A DNA stretch of 64,000 bases, from NCBI RefSeq assembly GCF_002002725.1, contig NZ_MUNW01000077.1:26405-90404 (forward strand), read 5' to 3'. A program made the position numbers and the translations under genes. The notes under the pieces are model-generated. The model did not search any database. It was not told the DNA's origin and saw nothing but the letters and a program-made list of their open reading frames with translations. Of this stretch, positions 47,054 to 56,468 are shown one piece after another. Positions within the stretch are counted from its first letter, which is position 1; the number at the start of each line of letters is the position of its first letter. Source of the DNA: Sinorhizobium sp. A49 (lineage in GTDB: Bacteria > Pseudomonadota > Alphaproteobacteria > Rhizobiales > Rhizobiaceae).

Positions 47054-47113
47054 CTTGTTTTTACGCATTTCCTGACGGAAAACCGCTTCGCACTTTTCCT
47101 GGAAATGCTCTAG
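47054..47113. repeat. Rhizobial extragenic palindromic element, copy 2
   Basis: Contains CATTTCC...GGAAATG arms around AAAACCGCTTCGCACTTTT and ends GCTCTAG. The preceding stretch (47010-47050) has AGAGCG/CGCTCT arms. It is followed by another hairpin, GCGGAGG-N12-CCTCCGC, at 47116-47141. The composite looks like a mosaic intergenic repeat and may end the transcript of the secretion genes. Confidence 0.75.
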
Positions 47114-47279
47114 AGGCGGAGGCGTGGCCTCTATCCTCCGCGGACGGCACGATGCATTCGGATGATGTCATTAGTACAGCCGGGCTATGATTTGACTAGT
47201 ACCTAAGGTCGTTTTGAAAACAAACGGGCCGGAGATATGCTTTAAGAATTGTATTTTTTAGTTGCGTACCGAGGGCGTT

Positions 47280-49046
47280 ATGAAAATAGATATTTTTGAG
47301 ACTTTAGAAGAATTTGAGAAAATTCGCGAAGATTGGGACCGGATCTATTTCGAAGATCCAGAAGCCCATCTGTTTCTTTCCTGGCAATGGCTGCAGAAGT
47401 ATCTGTCGCACCGTCATCGCTGGTTTGTTCTGGCGCTGAAGCAGGACGGCGACGCCCATTACTGCGCTTTCCTGCCATTGAAGGTATCGACCTACCAGGA
47501 CGAAAAGACCAAGCTATTCTGTGACGAAATCCGGATGGCGGGCAACTACGGTGCCGATTACACCGGCTTCCTGTGTCGGCCCGGCCTGGAGGACGCGGCG
47601 GCCGATGCCTTCTCCGCCTATATCGGCAGGGAGAACTGGACGACCCTCACGTTCGACTATTTCTACACCGCCTCCTCGCGACTCGATCGTCTTCTGGCGG
47701 CCTTTCCGCAAACCGAGTTCTCGCAGACCAGCAACGAACGCAGCAATTCCGACAATATCGACAATACCATCTGCCCCTATGTGACCCTGCCGGAAAGCTG
47801 GGAGGCGTATCTCGCAACGCATATGAGCGCCCAGACCCGTCAGAAACTCAGACGCTTCATGCGCATGGTCGAGGCGTCGCCCGACTACCGCATTACCCAC
47901 GCGACGAGTGAGACGATCGAACGTGATCTCGACACGCTGTTCCGGCTGTGGCGCATCAAGTGGGCGGAGCGCAAGGGCAGCAAAGTCGACCGCCTGATCA
48001 CCTTGACCCGGGAGATGCTGCTCGACGCTTTCAATCAGGGTGCGCTCGACGTTCCGGTTCTCTGGTATCAGGACCGGCCGCTCGGCGTGATTGCCAATCT
48101 GCTCGATCGGCAGAAGAAGACGGTTCTGTTCTACATCACTGGTCGCGACGAGGAATGGACCACCCCTTCTCCGGGGCTTTTGCTGCACGGCTTCGCCATT
48201 CGCGACGCCATTGCCGAGGGATACCGGATCTACGACTTCCTGCGCGGCAATGAGGCCTATAAGTATTCCTTCGGTGTCGAGGAACGCCGCATTCGCAGCA
48301 TGCTTGTCAGAACGCTATCCGGCCGCAATCTGCGCAACTGCCTCAACCCGCGCAGCATCGAACATGTCTACGAGCGCGCCGTTGAGCTACACAAGCAGGG
48401 GCAGCTGGATCGGGCAGAACCCGGTTACCGGCAGGTCATCCACACAATGCCGACACACACCCGCGCCCGCTATGGCCTCGCCCAGCTTTTCGACGACAAG
48501 GGCGAGCACGACGAGGCCGAGTATCTCTACAAGGGGCTGCTTGCGACAATGCCGGGCGCCGGCAAGATCCAGCACCGGCTCGGAGACAGCCAGATGGCGC
48601 AGGGACACTACGGCGAAGCGGCCGAGACCTTCGAAGCTCTGCTCGCCCGCCATCCGCTGCTGAGCCTCGTACGCTACAAGCTCGGCGTCGCACTCTGCGC
48701 GACCGGCCGTGGTGAAGAAGCGCTCAGCGTTTTCACGAGCTTCGAAGATATCCTCTCCGACGATCCGGATCATATGCGCTGCAAGCTGAAAGCGCATGAC
48801 GCTGTCATACGCCTGAGGGCGGCGCTACAAGGCCAACAGGACGAGGTTCCCGAGCCGGCGCAAACCCCGGTGTCGAACGCATCGCCGCCGAGGGTTCTCG
48901 TGTCACCAAAACGAACGCTCGATGCATCGGTGCGGCTCCCGACGGCACCGCCCTTGCTTGAGCCATCGCTGCCAGCCGGCATCTCGGCGCATCTGCAGGC
49001 CCGGCCGAGCAAGCCGGGAGAAACGAGGTCACGGATCAAGCATTGA
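47280..49046 (+). CDS. CelD/BcsL-type acetyltransferase fused to TPR repeats
   Basis: 588 residues. The first ~360 form the double GNAT-like domain of CelD (cellulose biosynthesis) proteins: HLFLSWQWLQKYLSHR, HMSAQTRQKLRRFMRMVE, and the hallmark YRIYDFLRGNEAYKYSFGVEERR near 320-335. Residues ~370-510 are tetratricopeptide repeats (ERAVELHKQGQLDRAEPGYRQVIHTMPTHTRARYGLAQLFDDKG). A Pro/Ser-rich tail follows. CelD-type enzymes are linked to acylation of exopolysaccharide. Beside the secretion genes and the polysaccharide operon, a modifying role on that polymer is a reasonable inference. ATG 47280 has GAGGG upstream. Confidence 0.82.
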   Translation: MKIDIFETLEEFEKIREDWDRIYFEDPEAHLFLSWQWLQKYLSHRHRWFVLALKQDGDAHYCAFLPLKVSTYQDEKTKLFCDEIRMAGNYGADYTGFLCRPGLEDAAADAFSAYIGRENWTTLTFDYFYTASSRLDRLLAAFPQTEFSQTSNERSNSDNIDNTICPYVTLPESWEAYLATHMSAQTRQKLRRFMRMVEASPDYRITHATSETIERDLDTLFRLWRIKWAERKGSKVDRLITLTREMLLDAFNQGALDVPVLWYQDRPLGVIANLLDRQKKTVLFYITGRDEEWTTPSPGLLLHGFAIRDAIAEGYRIYDFLRGNEAYKYSFGVEERRIRSMLVRTLSGRNLRNCLNPRSIEHVYERAVELHKQGQLDRAEPGYRQVIHTMPTHTRARYGLAQLFDDKGEHDEAEYLYKGLLATMPGAGKIQHRLGDSQMAQGHYGEAAETFEALLARHPLLSLVRYKLGVALCATGRGEEALSVFTSFEDILSDDPDHMRCKLKAHDAVIRLRAALQGQQDEVPEPAQTPVSNASPPRVLVSPKRTLDASVRLPTAPPLLEPSLPAGISAHLQARPSKPGETRSRIKH

Positions 49047-49073
49047 AGGCGTGGAAACAGGAGGCGTCGCCCC

Positions 49074-49367
49074 TCACTCGGCGGTTTCGGTCCAATCGAG
49101 GGCCTTCAGTTCCTCGCGAAATGCGAAGCGGATGATGTGGCGTTCGATCACATCCTTGCACTCCGCCAGCGCCTCGGCATCAGGCGATTCCGCGACGAAC
49201 GACAGCAGGTGTCCGCGGGCAGTCATGCGCGCGGTGCTCACTCCTATCGCCGCAACCGAATCCGTTTCGGTAAATTCGACCGACGTCTTGTGCGCGAAAT
49301 GCTTGGACATCTGCTGCAGGTATTGCGAGGCGCGGTCGGTGGTAAAACCGCTCGTAGCTTTCAACAT
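49074..49367 (-). CDS. DUF2218 family protein near siderophore uptake genes
   Basis: 97 residues from ATG 49367 (GGAG six bases upstream), with SEYLQQMSKHFAHKTSVEFTET-like sequence: YLQQMSKHFAHK and a RGHLLSFVAESPDAEALAECKDVIERHIIRFAFRE block typical of DUF2218. Members often sit by siderophore-interacting proteins and iron ABC transporters. Function unknown. It lies about 95 bases after the binding-protein gene in the same direction. Confidence 0.8.
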   Translation of the reverse strand: MLKATSGFTTDRASQYLQQMSKHFAHKTSVEFTETDSVAAIGVSTARMTARGHLLSFVAESPDAEALAECKDVIERHIIRFAFREELKALDWTETAE

Positions 49368-49461
49368 GTTTTTCTCCACACGGCATGGGATCGATGGGCA
49401 GGCAAAGGCATGGCAAAGGGCGGCATGATCGCTCCTGCCGCCCCTCGTGAAAAGTTCAAGC

Positions 49462-50385
49462 CTATTTCTTGCTCAGCGCTTGCGTGAGCTGATCGACGAT
49501 ATCCTGTTCGGACTTCAGACCCGAGCTCGTCAGGTAGAGCTTGGCAGAATCGAGATAGACGACCTGCTCGTTCTTCCAGGCCTTGGTCTGGCGTACCAGC
49601 TCGTTGTCAAGCAGGGCTGCTGCCGGCTGGCCTTCCTGGCCGATCGCCGCGTCGCGGTCGACGACGAAGATCCAGTCCGGATTGGTCTCGAGGATGTATT
49701 CGTAGGAAACGGCCTGACCGTGGGTCGCGACCTCGAGCTTCGGATCCGCCGGTTCGATACCGAAGATGTCGTGGATTTCGCCGAAACGGGAACCCTTGCC
49801 ATAGGCGCTGATCTTGCCGCCGGTCGTCAGCAGAATGAGGCCGGTGCCGGCGCCCTTGGCAACGCCCTGCAGCTTTGCGATCGACGCGTCGAGCTTCTCC
49901 GAAGCGGCCTTGATTTCAGCCTCCTTGCCGAAGATGAGGCCAAGAATGGCGGCATTCTTCTTGACGCTGCCAATCAGGTCCTTGTCATCGTTGGTCAGGT
50001 CGATGGTCGGCGCAAGCTTGGCAAGCTCGGCATACTTCGACTGCGACCGGCCGCCGACGATGATCAGATCGGGTTCGGCAGCATTGACCGCCTCATAGTC
50101 CGGCTCAAACAGCGTACCGACCTTCGGGTAGGTGTCGGACTTGTATTTTTCGAGCGACGGCGGAATGGCAGAACCGGGAACGCCGGCCACAGGCACGCCA
50201 AGCATATCCAGCGTCTCAAGCATACCAAAATCATAAACCAGCACCGTCTTCGGGTTCTTTTCGACATCCGTCGTGCCGCTGCTGTGCTCGATTTTCAACG
50301 TTTCAGCGCTGGCGGCAGGCGCGAATGTCAAGACAGCCGCGACGGCGGCGTAGCGAAGAGCATTAGAAAATAGCGATATATTCAT
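49462..50385 (-). CDS. Siderophore-binding periplasmic protein (CeuE/YclQ/FatB-like)
   Basis: 307 residues with a Sec signal ending ASA (about 1-27). The type III binding-protein fold is seen in VLVYDFGMLETLDMLGVPVAGVPGS, EPDLIIVGGRSQSKYAELAKLAPTIDL and NPDWIFVVDRDAAIGQEG. It resembles binding proteins for catecholate or mixed siderophores rather than haem or B12. It is divergent from the permease/ATPase genes, which together form one importer. Confidence 0.87.
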   Translation of the reverse strand: MNISLFSNALRYAAVAAVLTFAPAASAETLKIEHSSGTTDVEKNPKTVLVYDFGMLETLDMLGVPVAGVPGSAIPPSLEKYKSDTYPKVGTLFEPDYEAVNAAEPDLIIVGGRSQSKYAELAKLAPTIDLTNDDKDLIGSVKKNAAILGLIFGKEAEIKAASEKLDASIAKLQGVAKGAGTGLILLTTGGKISAYGKGSRFGEIHDIFGIEPADPKLEVATHGQAVSYEYILETNPDWIFVVDRDAAIGQEGQPAAALLDNELVRQTKAWKNEQVVYLDSAKLYLTSSGLKSEQDIVDQLTQALSKK

Positions 50386-50695
50386 GACTTATTTCCTCAT
50401 GTTTTAAGCCGTCCTAGCGCGATTTTCCAAAGAGGGCAACAAGCCCGTTTTCTGTCTTGCGAAAGCCGTGAGCCGGCATGCGACCCACTGACAGGTGCGC
50501 TTGGCACGACGAAACTTGACTAACCATCTCATATATATGAAGGAAGCTCAGCTCTAGTCCGCCGCTTGGCGGTGCCGAGAATGATGCAAGCGAAACCGAT
50601 CTCAAGTTGCTCGGAGGCGACGGAAGGATGAATGGCAACAAGCCGGCAACGAATGTGCCATTCACCGAAGCACCGGCGCACGTAAAGACCGATCG
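50386..50695. other. Divergent promoter region of the siderophore importer
   Basis: 310 bases between the binding-protein and permease genes, containing both promoters. It includes the iron-box candidate at 50517 and a 12-bp perfect palindrome TCATATATATGA at 50529-50540. The minus-strand ORF at 50414-50665 is not convincing as a gene. Confidence 0.65.
50517..50531. promoter_or_regulatory. Candidate RirA iron-responsive operator (TGA-N9-TCA)
   Basis: TGACTAACCATCTCA fits the TGA-N9-TCA pattern proposed for RirA, the rhizobial iron regulator. It overlaps the palindrome TCATATATATGA. The pattern is short, so chance is possible; its position in a siderophore promoter supports it. Confidence 0.45.
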
Positions 50696-51646
50696 ATGAA
50701 GTCACTCCTGATTGCCGTCCCCGTCATCCTGTTGCTTGCCGTCGTCAGTGTCCTGACCGGTGTCGGCAGCCTTGCCTCCGGGCTTGAAGCTGACGGACGC
50801 GGCTGGTTGCTGATCGTCGAGAGCCGGGTGCCACGCACGCTTGCGCTGATGCTCGCTGGAACCGGGCTCGCCGTCGCCGGCACCATCATGCAGATGCTCG
50901 CCCGCAACCGCTTCGTGGAACCGTCGACAGCAGGCACCGCCGAATCCGCCGCACTCGGCATGCTGATGACGATGATCTTCGCGCCGACGCTGCCGGTCGC
51001 CGGCAAGATGGCCGTCGCCACCCTCACCGCGCTCGCCGGCACGGCGCTGTTCTTAAAAATCCTGCGCCAGATCCCGCTGCGCTCGACGCTGATGGTGCCG
51101 CTGGTCGGCATCATGCTCGGTGGCGTCATCAGCGCCGTCACCACCTTCGTCGCCTATCGCTACGACATGATGCAGTCCATGGGGACGTGGATGTCAGGCG
51201 ATTTCTCCGGCGTGCTGCGCGGCCGTTACGAGCTCTTGTGGATCGCCTTTGCCCTGACGCTGATCGCCTATGTCACCGCCGCCCGCTTCACCGTCATCGG
51301 CATGGGTGAGGACATCGCCCGCAATGTCGGCCTCGACTACAACAAGGTAATTACGCTCGGTCTTTGCATCGTTTCCATGGTCACGGCCACCGTCGTAGCG
51401 ACTGTCGGCATGGTGCCGTTCCTTGGGTTGATCGTGCCGAATGTCATCAGCCTCGTCGTCGGCGACAATCTCAGGCGCACCCTGCCGCTGATCGCCGCCA
51501 CCGGTGCAGGGCTGGTGCTCGCCTGCGACATCGTCGGTCGCATGATCATCGCCCCCTACGAGATCCCGGTCGGAACCGTCATGGGCGTCATCGGCAGCGT
51601 GGTCTTTCTCTATCTGCTGCTTTCGAGGCGCGCCCATGCAGGCTGA
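50696..51646 (+). CDS. Iron-siderophore ABC permease 1 (FecCD family)
   Basis: 316 residues with about nine membrane helices. FecCD blocks are SRVPRTLALMLAGTGLAVAGTIMQMLARNRFVEPSTAGTAESA and GMVPFLGLIVPNVISLVVGDNLRRTLPLIAATGAGLVLACD. It overlaps the second permease by 11 bases. Together the two permeases form the heterodimeric channel. Confidence 0.9.
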   Translation: MKSLLIAVPVILLLAVVSVLTGVGSLASGLEADGRGWLLIVESRVPRTLALMLAGTGLAVAGTIMQMLARNRFVEPSTAGTAESAALGMLMTMIFAPTLPVAGKMAVATLTALAGTALFLKILRQIPLRSTLMVPLVGIMLGGVISAVTTFVAYRYDMMQSMGTWMSGDFSGVLRGRYELLWIAFALTLIAYVTAARFTVIGMGEDIARNVGLDYNKVITLGLCIVSMVTATVVATVGMVPFLGLIVPNVISLVVGDNLRRTLPLIAATGAGLVLACDIVGRMIIAPYEIPVGTVMGVIGSVVFLYLLLSRRAHAG

Positions 51647-52604
51647 CATCAAAAGGGTAACGCCCGCCGGCACGCTCCTCGTAACGGCAGCGCTCGCGCT
51701 CCTGTCGATGCTGGCCTTCATGACGCTTGGCGCCAAAGGAAGCTGGGCGTTCATCCTCTCCTTCCGCGGCACCAAGCTTGCCGGCATGATCCTCGTCGCC
51801 TATGCGATCGCCGTCTCGACCATCCTGTTCCAGACGATCTCCGGCAATCGTATCCTGACACCATCGATCATCGGCTTCGATGCGATGTATGCGCTGTTGC
51901 AGACCGTCATGGTGTTCGCGCTCGGCGCGGCCGGCGCCAACGCCGTCGACCCCCGGCTTCAATTCGTCATCGAGACGGTGGCGATGGTCGGCTTTTCCGT
52001 GCTGTTGTTTCGGGCGCTGTTTTCCGGCGCCACCCGCAGCCTGCATCTGCTCATGCTGGTCGGCATCATCCTCGGCGGTCTGTTCCGCAGCCTCTCCTCC
52101 TTCCTGCAGCGGATCCTTGATCCCAACGAGTTCGTGGTGCTGCAGGACCGGCTGTTTGCCAGCTTCAACACCGTCAACGCCGATCTTCTCGGCATTTCCG
52201 CTGTCGCCGTCGCCGCAGTCACCTTCGTTCTCTGGCGGCTGTTCCCGACCTTCGACGTGCTGTCGCTTGGCCGCGAAAGCGCCATTGGCCTGGGCGTCGA
52301 CCATCACCGCACCGTCACCATTCTGCTGGTGCTCATCGCCGTCCTGGTCTCGGTCTCGACCGCGCTGGTCGGACCGGTGACGTTCTTCGGTCTTCTGGTC
52401 GCAAGCCTTGCCTGGCAGATCACCCCGACGGCGAGCCATCGCTTCGTGCTGCCAATCACCGTGTGCCTTGCCATCATCACGCTCGTCGGCGGCCAGGTGA
52501 TCCTGGAGCGGCTGTTTGCATTCAACACCGCGCTCAGCATCGTCATCGAATTCGTCGGCGGTCTTGTCTTCATCTTCCTGCTTGTTCGAGGCTCCGCCCG
52601 ATGA
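51636..52604 (+). CDS. Iron-siderophore ABC permease 2 (FecCD family)
   Basis: 322 residues, polytopic. Blocks are FRGTKLAGMILVAYAIAVSTILFQTISGNRILTPSIIGFDAMY and STALVGPVTFFGLLVASLAWQITPTASHRFVLP. It is of the YclO/CeuC type, with the conserved NRILTPSIIGFD motif. Stop overlaps the ATPase start (ATGA). Confidence 0.9.
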   Translation: MQADIKRVTPAGTLLVTAALALLSMLAFMTLGAKGSWAFILSFRGTKLAGMILVAYAIAVSTILFQTISGNRILTPSIIGFDAMYALLQTVMVFALGAAGANAVDPRLQFVIETVAMVGFSVLLFRALFSGATRSLHLLMLVGIILGGLFRSLSSFLQRILDPNEFVVLQDRLFASFNTVNADLLGISAVAVAAVTFVLWRLFPTFDVLSLGRESAIGLGVDHHRTVTILLVLIAVLVSVSTALVGPVTFFGLLVASLAWQITPTASHRFVLPITVCLAIITLVGGQVILERLFAFNTALSIVIEFVGGLVFIFLLVRGSAR

Positions 52605-53359
52605 TCGAAATTCGCGACGTCACCAAATCCTACGGCAGCAACGCAGTCGTCGACCGGGTCTCGACGACGCTTCCGGCAGGGGGCCTGACCTCGATCATCG
52701 GTCCGAATGGAGCCGGAAAGTCGACGCTGCTGTCGATCGTCAGCCGCCTGATGCCGATGGATGGGGGACAGGTTCTGGTCGACGGCCTCGATGTCAGCCG
52801 CACGGCCGGCGACGTGCTTGCCCGCCGCCTGTCGATCATGCGCCAGGACAACCACATCACCGCGCGTCTTTCCGTGCGCGACCTTGTCGCCTTCGGCCGC
52901 TATCCCTATTCGAAGGGTCGTCTGACGGCCGCCGACGTCGAGCATATCGAACGCTCGATCGCCTATGTCGGGCTCAAGGCCTTCGAGCACCGGTTCCTCG
53001 ATGAATTGTCCGGCGGTCAGCGCCAGCGCGCCTTCATCGCCATGGTGCTCTGCCAGGATACTGACTACATGCTGTTCGACGAGCCGCTGAACAACCTCGA
53101 CATGAAACACGCAGTCGAGACGATGAAGCTACTGCGGCGGTTGGCCGACGATTTCGGAAAGACGGTCGTCGTCGTGCTGCACGACATCAACTTCGCGTCG
53201 GCCTATTCCGACCGCATCGTCGCCATGCGTAACGGCAGGCTCGCCTTCGAGGGCACGCCGAAGGACATGATTGAGCCGTCGCGCCTGCAGGCGATCTTCG
53301 ACGTCGACTGCCGCGTGCACGCCGTCGGCGACACGCGGCTCGTCAACTACTTCGAATAG
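52601..53359 (+). CDS. Iron-siderophore ABC transporter ATPase
   Basis: 252 residues. Walker A IGPNGAGKSTLLS (near residue 34), signature ELSGGQRQRAFIAMVL (near 135), Walker B YMLFDEPLNNLDM (near 157), H-loop VVVVLHDINFASAYSD. The last gene of the importer. Ends about 10 bases before the stop of the convergent RND gene. Confidence 0.93.
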   Translation: MIEIRDVTKSYGSNAVVDRVSTTLPAGGLTSIIGPNGAGKSTLLSIVSRLMPMDGGQVLVDGLDVSRTAGDVLARRLSIMRQDNHITARLSVRDLVAFGRYPYSKGRLTAADVEHIERSIAYVGLKAFEHRFLDELSGGQRQRAFIAMVLCQDTDYMLFDEPLNNLDMKHAVETMKLLRRLADDFGKTVVVVLHDINFASAYSDRIVAMRNGRLAFEGTPKDMIEPSRLQAIFDVDCRVHAVGDTRLVNYFE

Positions 53360-53369
53360 GCCGCACCCT

Positions 53370-56300
53370 TCAGTGGGAAGAGCCGGACAGGATCGGATTT
53401 CCGCTGCGGGCCGCATCGGCGATCTTGTCCTCGTCGGTCACCGATGACAGCCGCTTCAACCGGCGGCCCAGACGGGCGCTGACGTCGTCCATCACCGTGA
53501 ACATCACCGGCACGAAGACGAGGCTCAGCATCGTCGATGTGATCAATCCGCCGATGACGGCGATCGCCATCGGGGCGCGGAAGGCCGCATCGGCACCCAC
53601 GCCGATCGCCGCCGGAACCATGCCGGCAACCATGGCGATCGTCGTCATGATGATCGGCCGCGCGCGGGTCGTGCCCGCCGTCAGCAATGCCGTTCGCCGG
53701 TCCGCGCCTTCGTTGCGGCAGACGATCGCGTGGTCGACCAGCAGGATCGAGTTCTTGCAGACGATGCCCATCAGCATCAGGATGCCGATCGTCGAGGACA
53801 GATCCAGTGCTGCGCCGAAGAGGATGAGTGCCAGTGCGGCACCGCCGATCGACAAAGGCAGGGCAATCAGAATGGTCACCGGCTGCAGAAAGTCCTTGAA
53901 CAAGAGGACAAGCACCGCCGCGACCATCAGGATACCGGCCAGCAAGGCGAGTGCGAAGTTGCGGAACATTTCCGACATGTATTCGGCTTCGCCGTAATTC
54001 GCCTGCGCAACGCCTGATGGCATCTTGGTCATCGCCGGCAAGGCAGAGACCGCCTCGAATGCCGTGCCGAGCGTGATGCCGTTCAGATTGGCCTCGACCG
54101 CCATCAGGCGCTTGCGGTTGAGCCGCTCGACGCTGCCCTCCTCCGCGCCGAAGGAAATATCGGCCACGGACGTGAGCGGCACCAGCTTGCCGGAATTGGT
54201 CCCGACGCGCAGGTTTCGCAGCGTGTCAAAATCTGCCCGTGCCGTTTCGTCGAGCATCACCCGGATCGGCACTTGCCGGTTGCCCAGATTGAACCGTGCC
54301 GAATTGCTCTCGCTGTCTCCCATGGTGGCAATGCGCGCTACCGCGCCGATCGAGGTCACCGAGACGCCAAGCCGGGCAGCCTCGTCGAGGCGAGGCTTGA
54401 CCAGGAGTTCGGGTGATAACAACGGCTCGGTCGACTGGACATTGACGAGGCCTGGCATCGCCCGCATCTCGCTTTCGAGCTGACGTACAGCCTGGCTCAA
54501 CGCACCAGCGTCATCGCTGGTCAGGTAGATCGACAGATCCTTGGCGCCCTGGTCGGATGCGAAGGTCGCCTGAATATCCGGCGTCTCGACAAGCAGCGGC
54601 CGCAAGGAAAGCTCGAACGCCTTGCGCCCGAGTTCGCGCTCCTTGCGTGGGCGAAGCTTGATCAGCAGATCGACCTTGTTGAGATCGTCGGCGGTCGCAA
54701 ACACGCTGTCGACCTCCGGTCGTTCCTTGATCTTGCGCGTCAGTTCGTCCGCGACACGCGCCGTTTCCTCAAGCCGTGTGCCCGGCGGCAGGGTGACCTT
54801 CAAGGTCGAAAGGTTGCTGTCGCTCGTCGGCAGGAAGCCAGTCGGCAACATGGTCAGGAGCCCGATCGACCCGATGAAAATCACGGCAACGATGGAAAGC
54901 GCCGTCTTGCGGTGATCGAGCGTCCAGCCGAGTACCCGGACATAGGCGTCGCCGATGCGCGAGCGTTTGACCTCATGGCCGTGGCCTGCCTTCGGGCGAA
55001 GCAGATAGGCCGCCATCAGCGGCGTCAGCAGGCGGGCGACCAGGAGCGAGAACAGAACGGCGATGGCGACCGTCAGGCCGAATTGTTTGAAGTATTGCCC
55101 GACGGCGCCGCCGATGAAGCTGACGGGCGCAAACACCGCAACGATCGTCAGCGTCGTCGCAACGATCGCAAGCCCGATCGCGTCGGCAGCATCGATCGCG
55201 GCAAGGAACGGCCGTTTGCCCATATCCACATGGCGCTCGATGTTCTCGATTTCGACGATGGCATCATCGACAAGAATACCGATGACCAGCGTCAGCGCCA
55301 GCAGGCTGATACTGTTGAGGGTAAAGCCGAGCAGATCCATGACCATAAAAGTTGGCAGGATCGATAGTGGCATGGCGAGCGCCGAGATCAATGTCGCCCG
55401 CCAATTGCGCAGGAACGCGAAGACGACGATGACCGTGAGTCCCGCCCCTTCGAGCAGCGCCGTCACGGCCGCGTCGTAGCTTGCCTTGGTAAATTCGACC
55501 AGCGAGATCTGTTCCTTGATCTCGACCCCCGGCGTGCGCGACTGGATTTCAGCCAGCCGCGCGGCAACGCGATCGGCAACCACCGTATCGCTCGCGCCCT
55601 TGCTGCGCGATACCGAGAAGCTGACGACCGGCTCACCGTCGAGCCTGGCAAAATTGCGTGGTTCCGACGAGGTATCCTCGATCGTCGCCACGTCGGAAAG
55701 CTGCACCCAGCGACCGCCGGAAATCGGTATCGACAGACGCGAAAGCTCCTCCACGGACGTGGCGCTGCCGACAGTGCGGATCGACTGCTCGCGTCCACCG
55801 ATCTCGCCGCGCCCGCTCGGCACATTGGTGTTGAGTTCGCGCATCGCCGTGTTGACCTGGTCGGCCGTCACGCCGAGTGCCAGGAGCCGCTCCGGATCGA
55901 GTGAAACGCGAACTTCGCGGCTGACGCCGCCAAGACGCTGAACCTTCTGGACACCCGGAAGCGTTAGAAGTTCGCTGTTCACGGTGTCGTCGACAAACCA
56001 CGACAGCTCGACCGCAGACATGTTGGGCGCGCGCACGGTGTAGTAGATGATGGCACTGCCGTCGACGTCGACGCGTGACACCACCGGTTCCTGGATCGAC
56101 TGCGGCAGATCGGAGCGGATCTGGGCAACCGCTTCGCGCACGTCGTTTGCGGCGCGATCCGGGTCGGTGCCGATCATGAACTCGACCGTGGTGGTCGAAA
56201 CACCGTTGGTAACCGTCGAGCGAATGTGATTGACACCGACGAGGCCCGCGGCAACGCCCTCGACGCGCCGCGTGACCTGCGTTTCCATTTCGGCGGGCTG

Positions 56301-56468
56301 GGCGCTTGGCTGTGTGACCGCCACCGTGACGACAGGAAACGACACGCTCGGGTTGGCGTTGACGGGCAGACGCAGGAACGAGGCGACGCCGACAAGGGTC
56401 AAGACGACGAACAGGACGAGCGTCGGAACGGGCTTCCGGATCGCCCAGGCGGATATGTTGCTGGTCAT
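53370..56468 (-). CDS. RND-family (HAE1) efflux transporter
   Basis: A 1032-residue inner-membrane proton-driven pump. The N-terminal helix region MTSNISAWAIRKPVPTLVLFVVLTLVG and SFPVVTVAVTQPSAQPAEMETQVTRRVE open the porter domain. The GILVDDAIVEIENIERHVDMG block lies near residue 405 and holds the proton-relay acids, with ILLVDHAI in the second half. Length and topology (12 helices, two large periplasmic loops) are normal for AcrB/MdtB-like proteins. Overlaps the adaptor stop (ATGA). Confidence 0.94.
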   Translation of the reverse strand: MTSNISAWAIRKPVPTLVLFVVLTLVGVASFLRLPVNANPSVSFPVVTVAVTQPSAQPAEMETQVTRRVEGVAAGLVGVNHIRSTVTNGVSTTTVEFMIGTDPDRAANDVREAVAQIRSDLPQSIQEPVVSRVDVDGSAIIYYTVRAPNMSAVELSWFVDDTVNSELLTLPGVQKVQRLGGVSREVRVSLDPERLLALGVTADQVNTAMRELNTNVPSGRGEIGGREQSIRTVGSATSVEELSRLSIPISGGRWVQLSDVATIEDTSSEPRNFARLDGEPVVSFSVSRSKGASDTVVADRVAARLAEIQSRTPGVEIKEQISLVEFTKASYDAAVTALLEGAGLTVIVVFAFLRNWRATLISALAMPLSILPTFMVMDLLGFTLNSISLLALTLVIGILVDDAIVEIENIERHVDMGKRPFLAAIDAADAIGLAIVATTLTIVAVFAPVSFIGGAVGQYFKQFGLTVAIAVLFSLLVARLLTPLMAAYLLRPKAGHGHEVKRSRIGDAYVRVLGWTLDHRKTALSIVAVIFIGSIGLLTMLPTGFLPTSDSNLSTLKVTLPPGTRLEETARVADELTRKIKERPEVDSVFATADDLNKVDLLIKLRPRKERELGRKAFELSLRPLLVETPDIQATFASDQGAKDLSIYLTSDDAGALSQAVRQLESEMRAMPGLVNVQSTEPLLSPELLVKPRLDEAARLGVSVTSIGAVARIATMGDSESNSARFNLGNRQVPIRVMLDETARADFDTLRNLRVGTNSGKLVPLTSVADISFGAEEGSVERLNRKRLMAVEANLNGITLGTAFEAVSALPAMTKMPSGVAQANYGEAEYMSEMFRNFALALLAGILMVAAVLVLLFKDFLQPVTILIALPLSIGGAALALILFGAALDLSSTIGILMLMGIVCKNSILLVDHAIVCRNEGADRRTALLTAGTTRARPIIMTTIAMVAGMVPAAIGVGADAAFRAPMAIAVIGGLITSTMLSLVFVPVMFTVMDDVSARLGRRLKRLSSVTDEDKIADAARSGNPILSGSSH

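Noticed and set aside
46369..47190. An ORF with GGGGAGG before its ATG that overlaps the HEPN-like gene in another frame
   Set aside because: Its product lacks any pattern beyond the first 50 residues and becomes antisense-like; the overlapping frame at 46517 has coherent helical structure and its own ribosome site. A short peptide cannot be wholly excluded.
50414..50665. An 83-codon minus-strand ORF in the siderophore promoter region
   Set aside because: It covers both divergent promoters and has no recognisable product.
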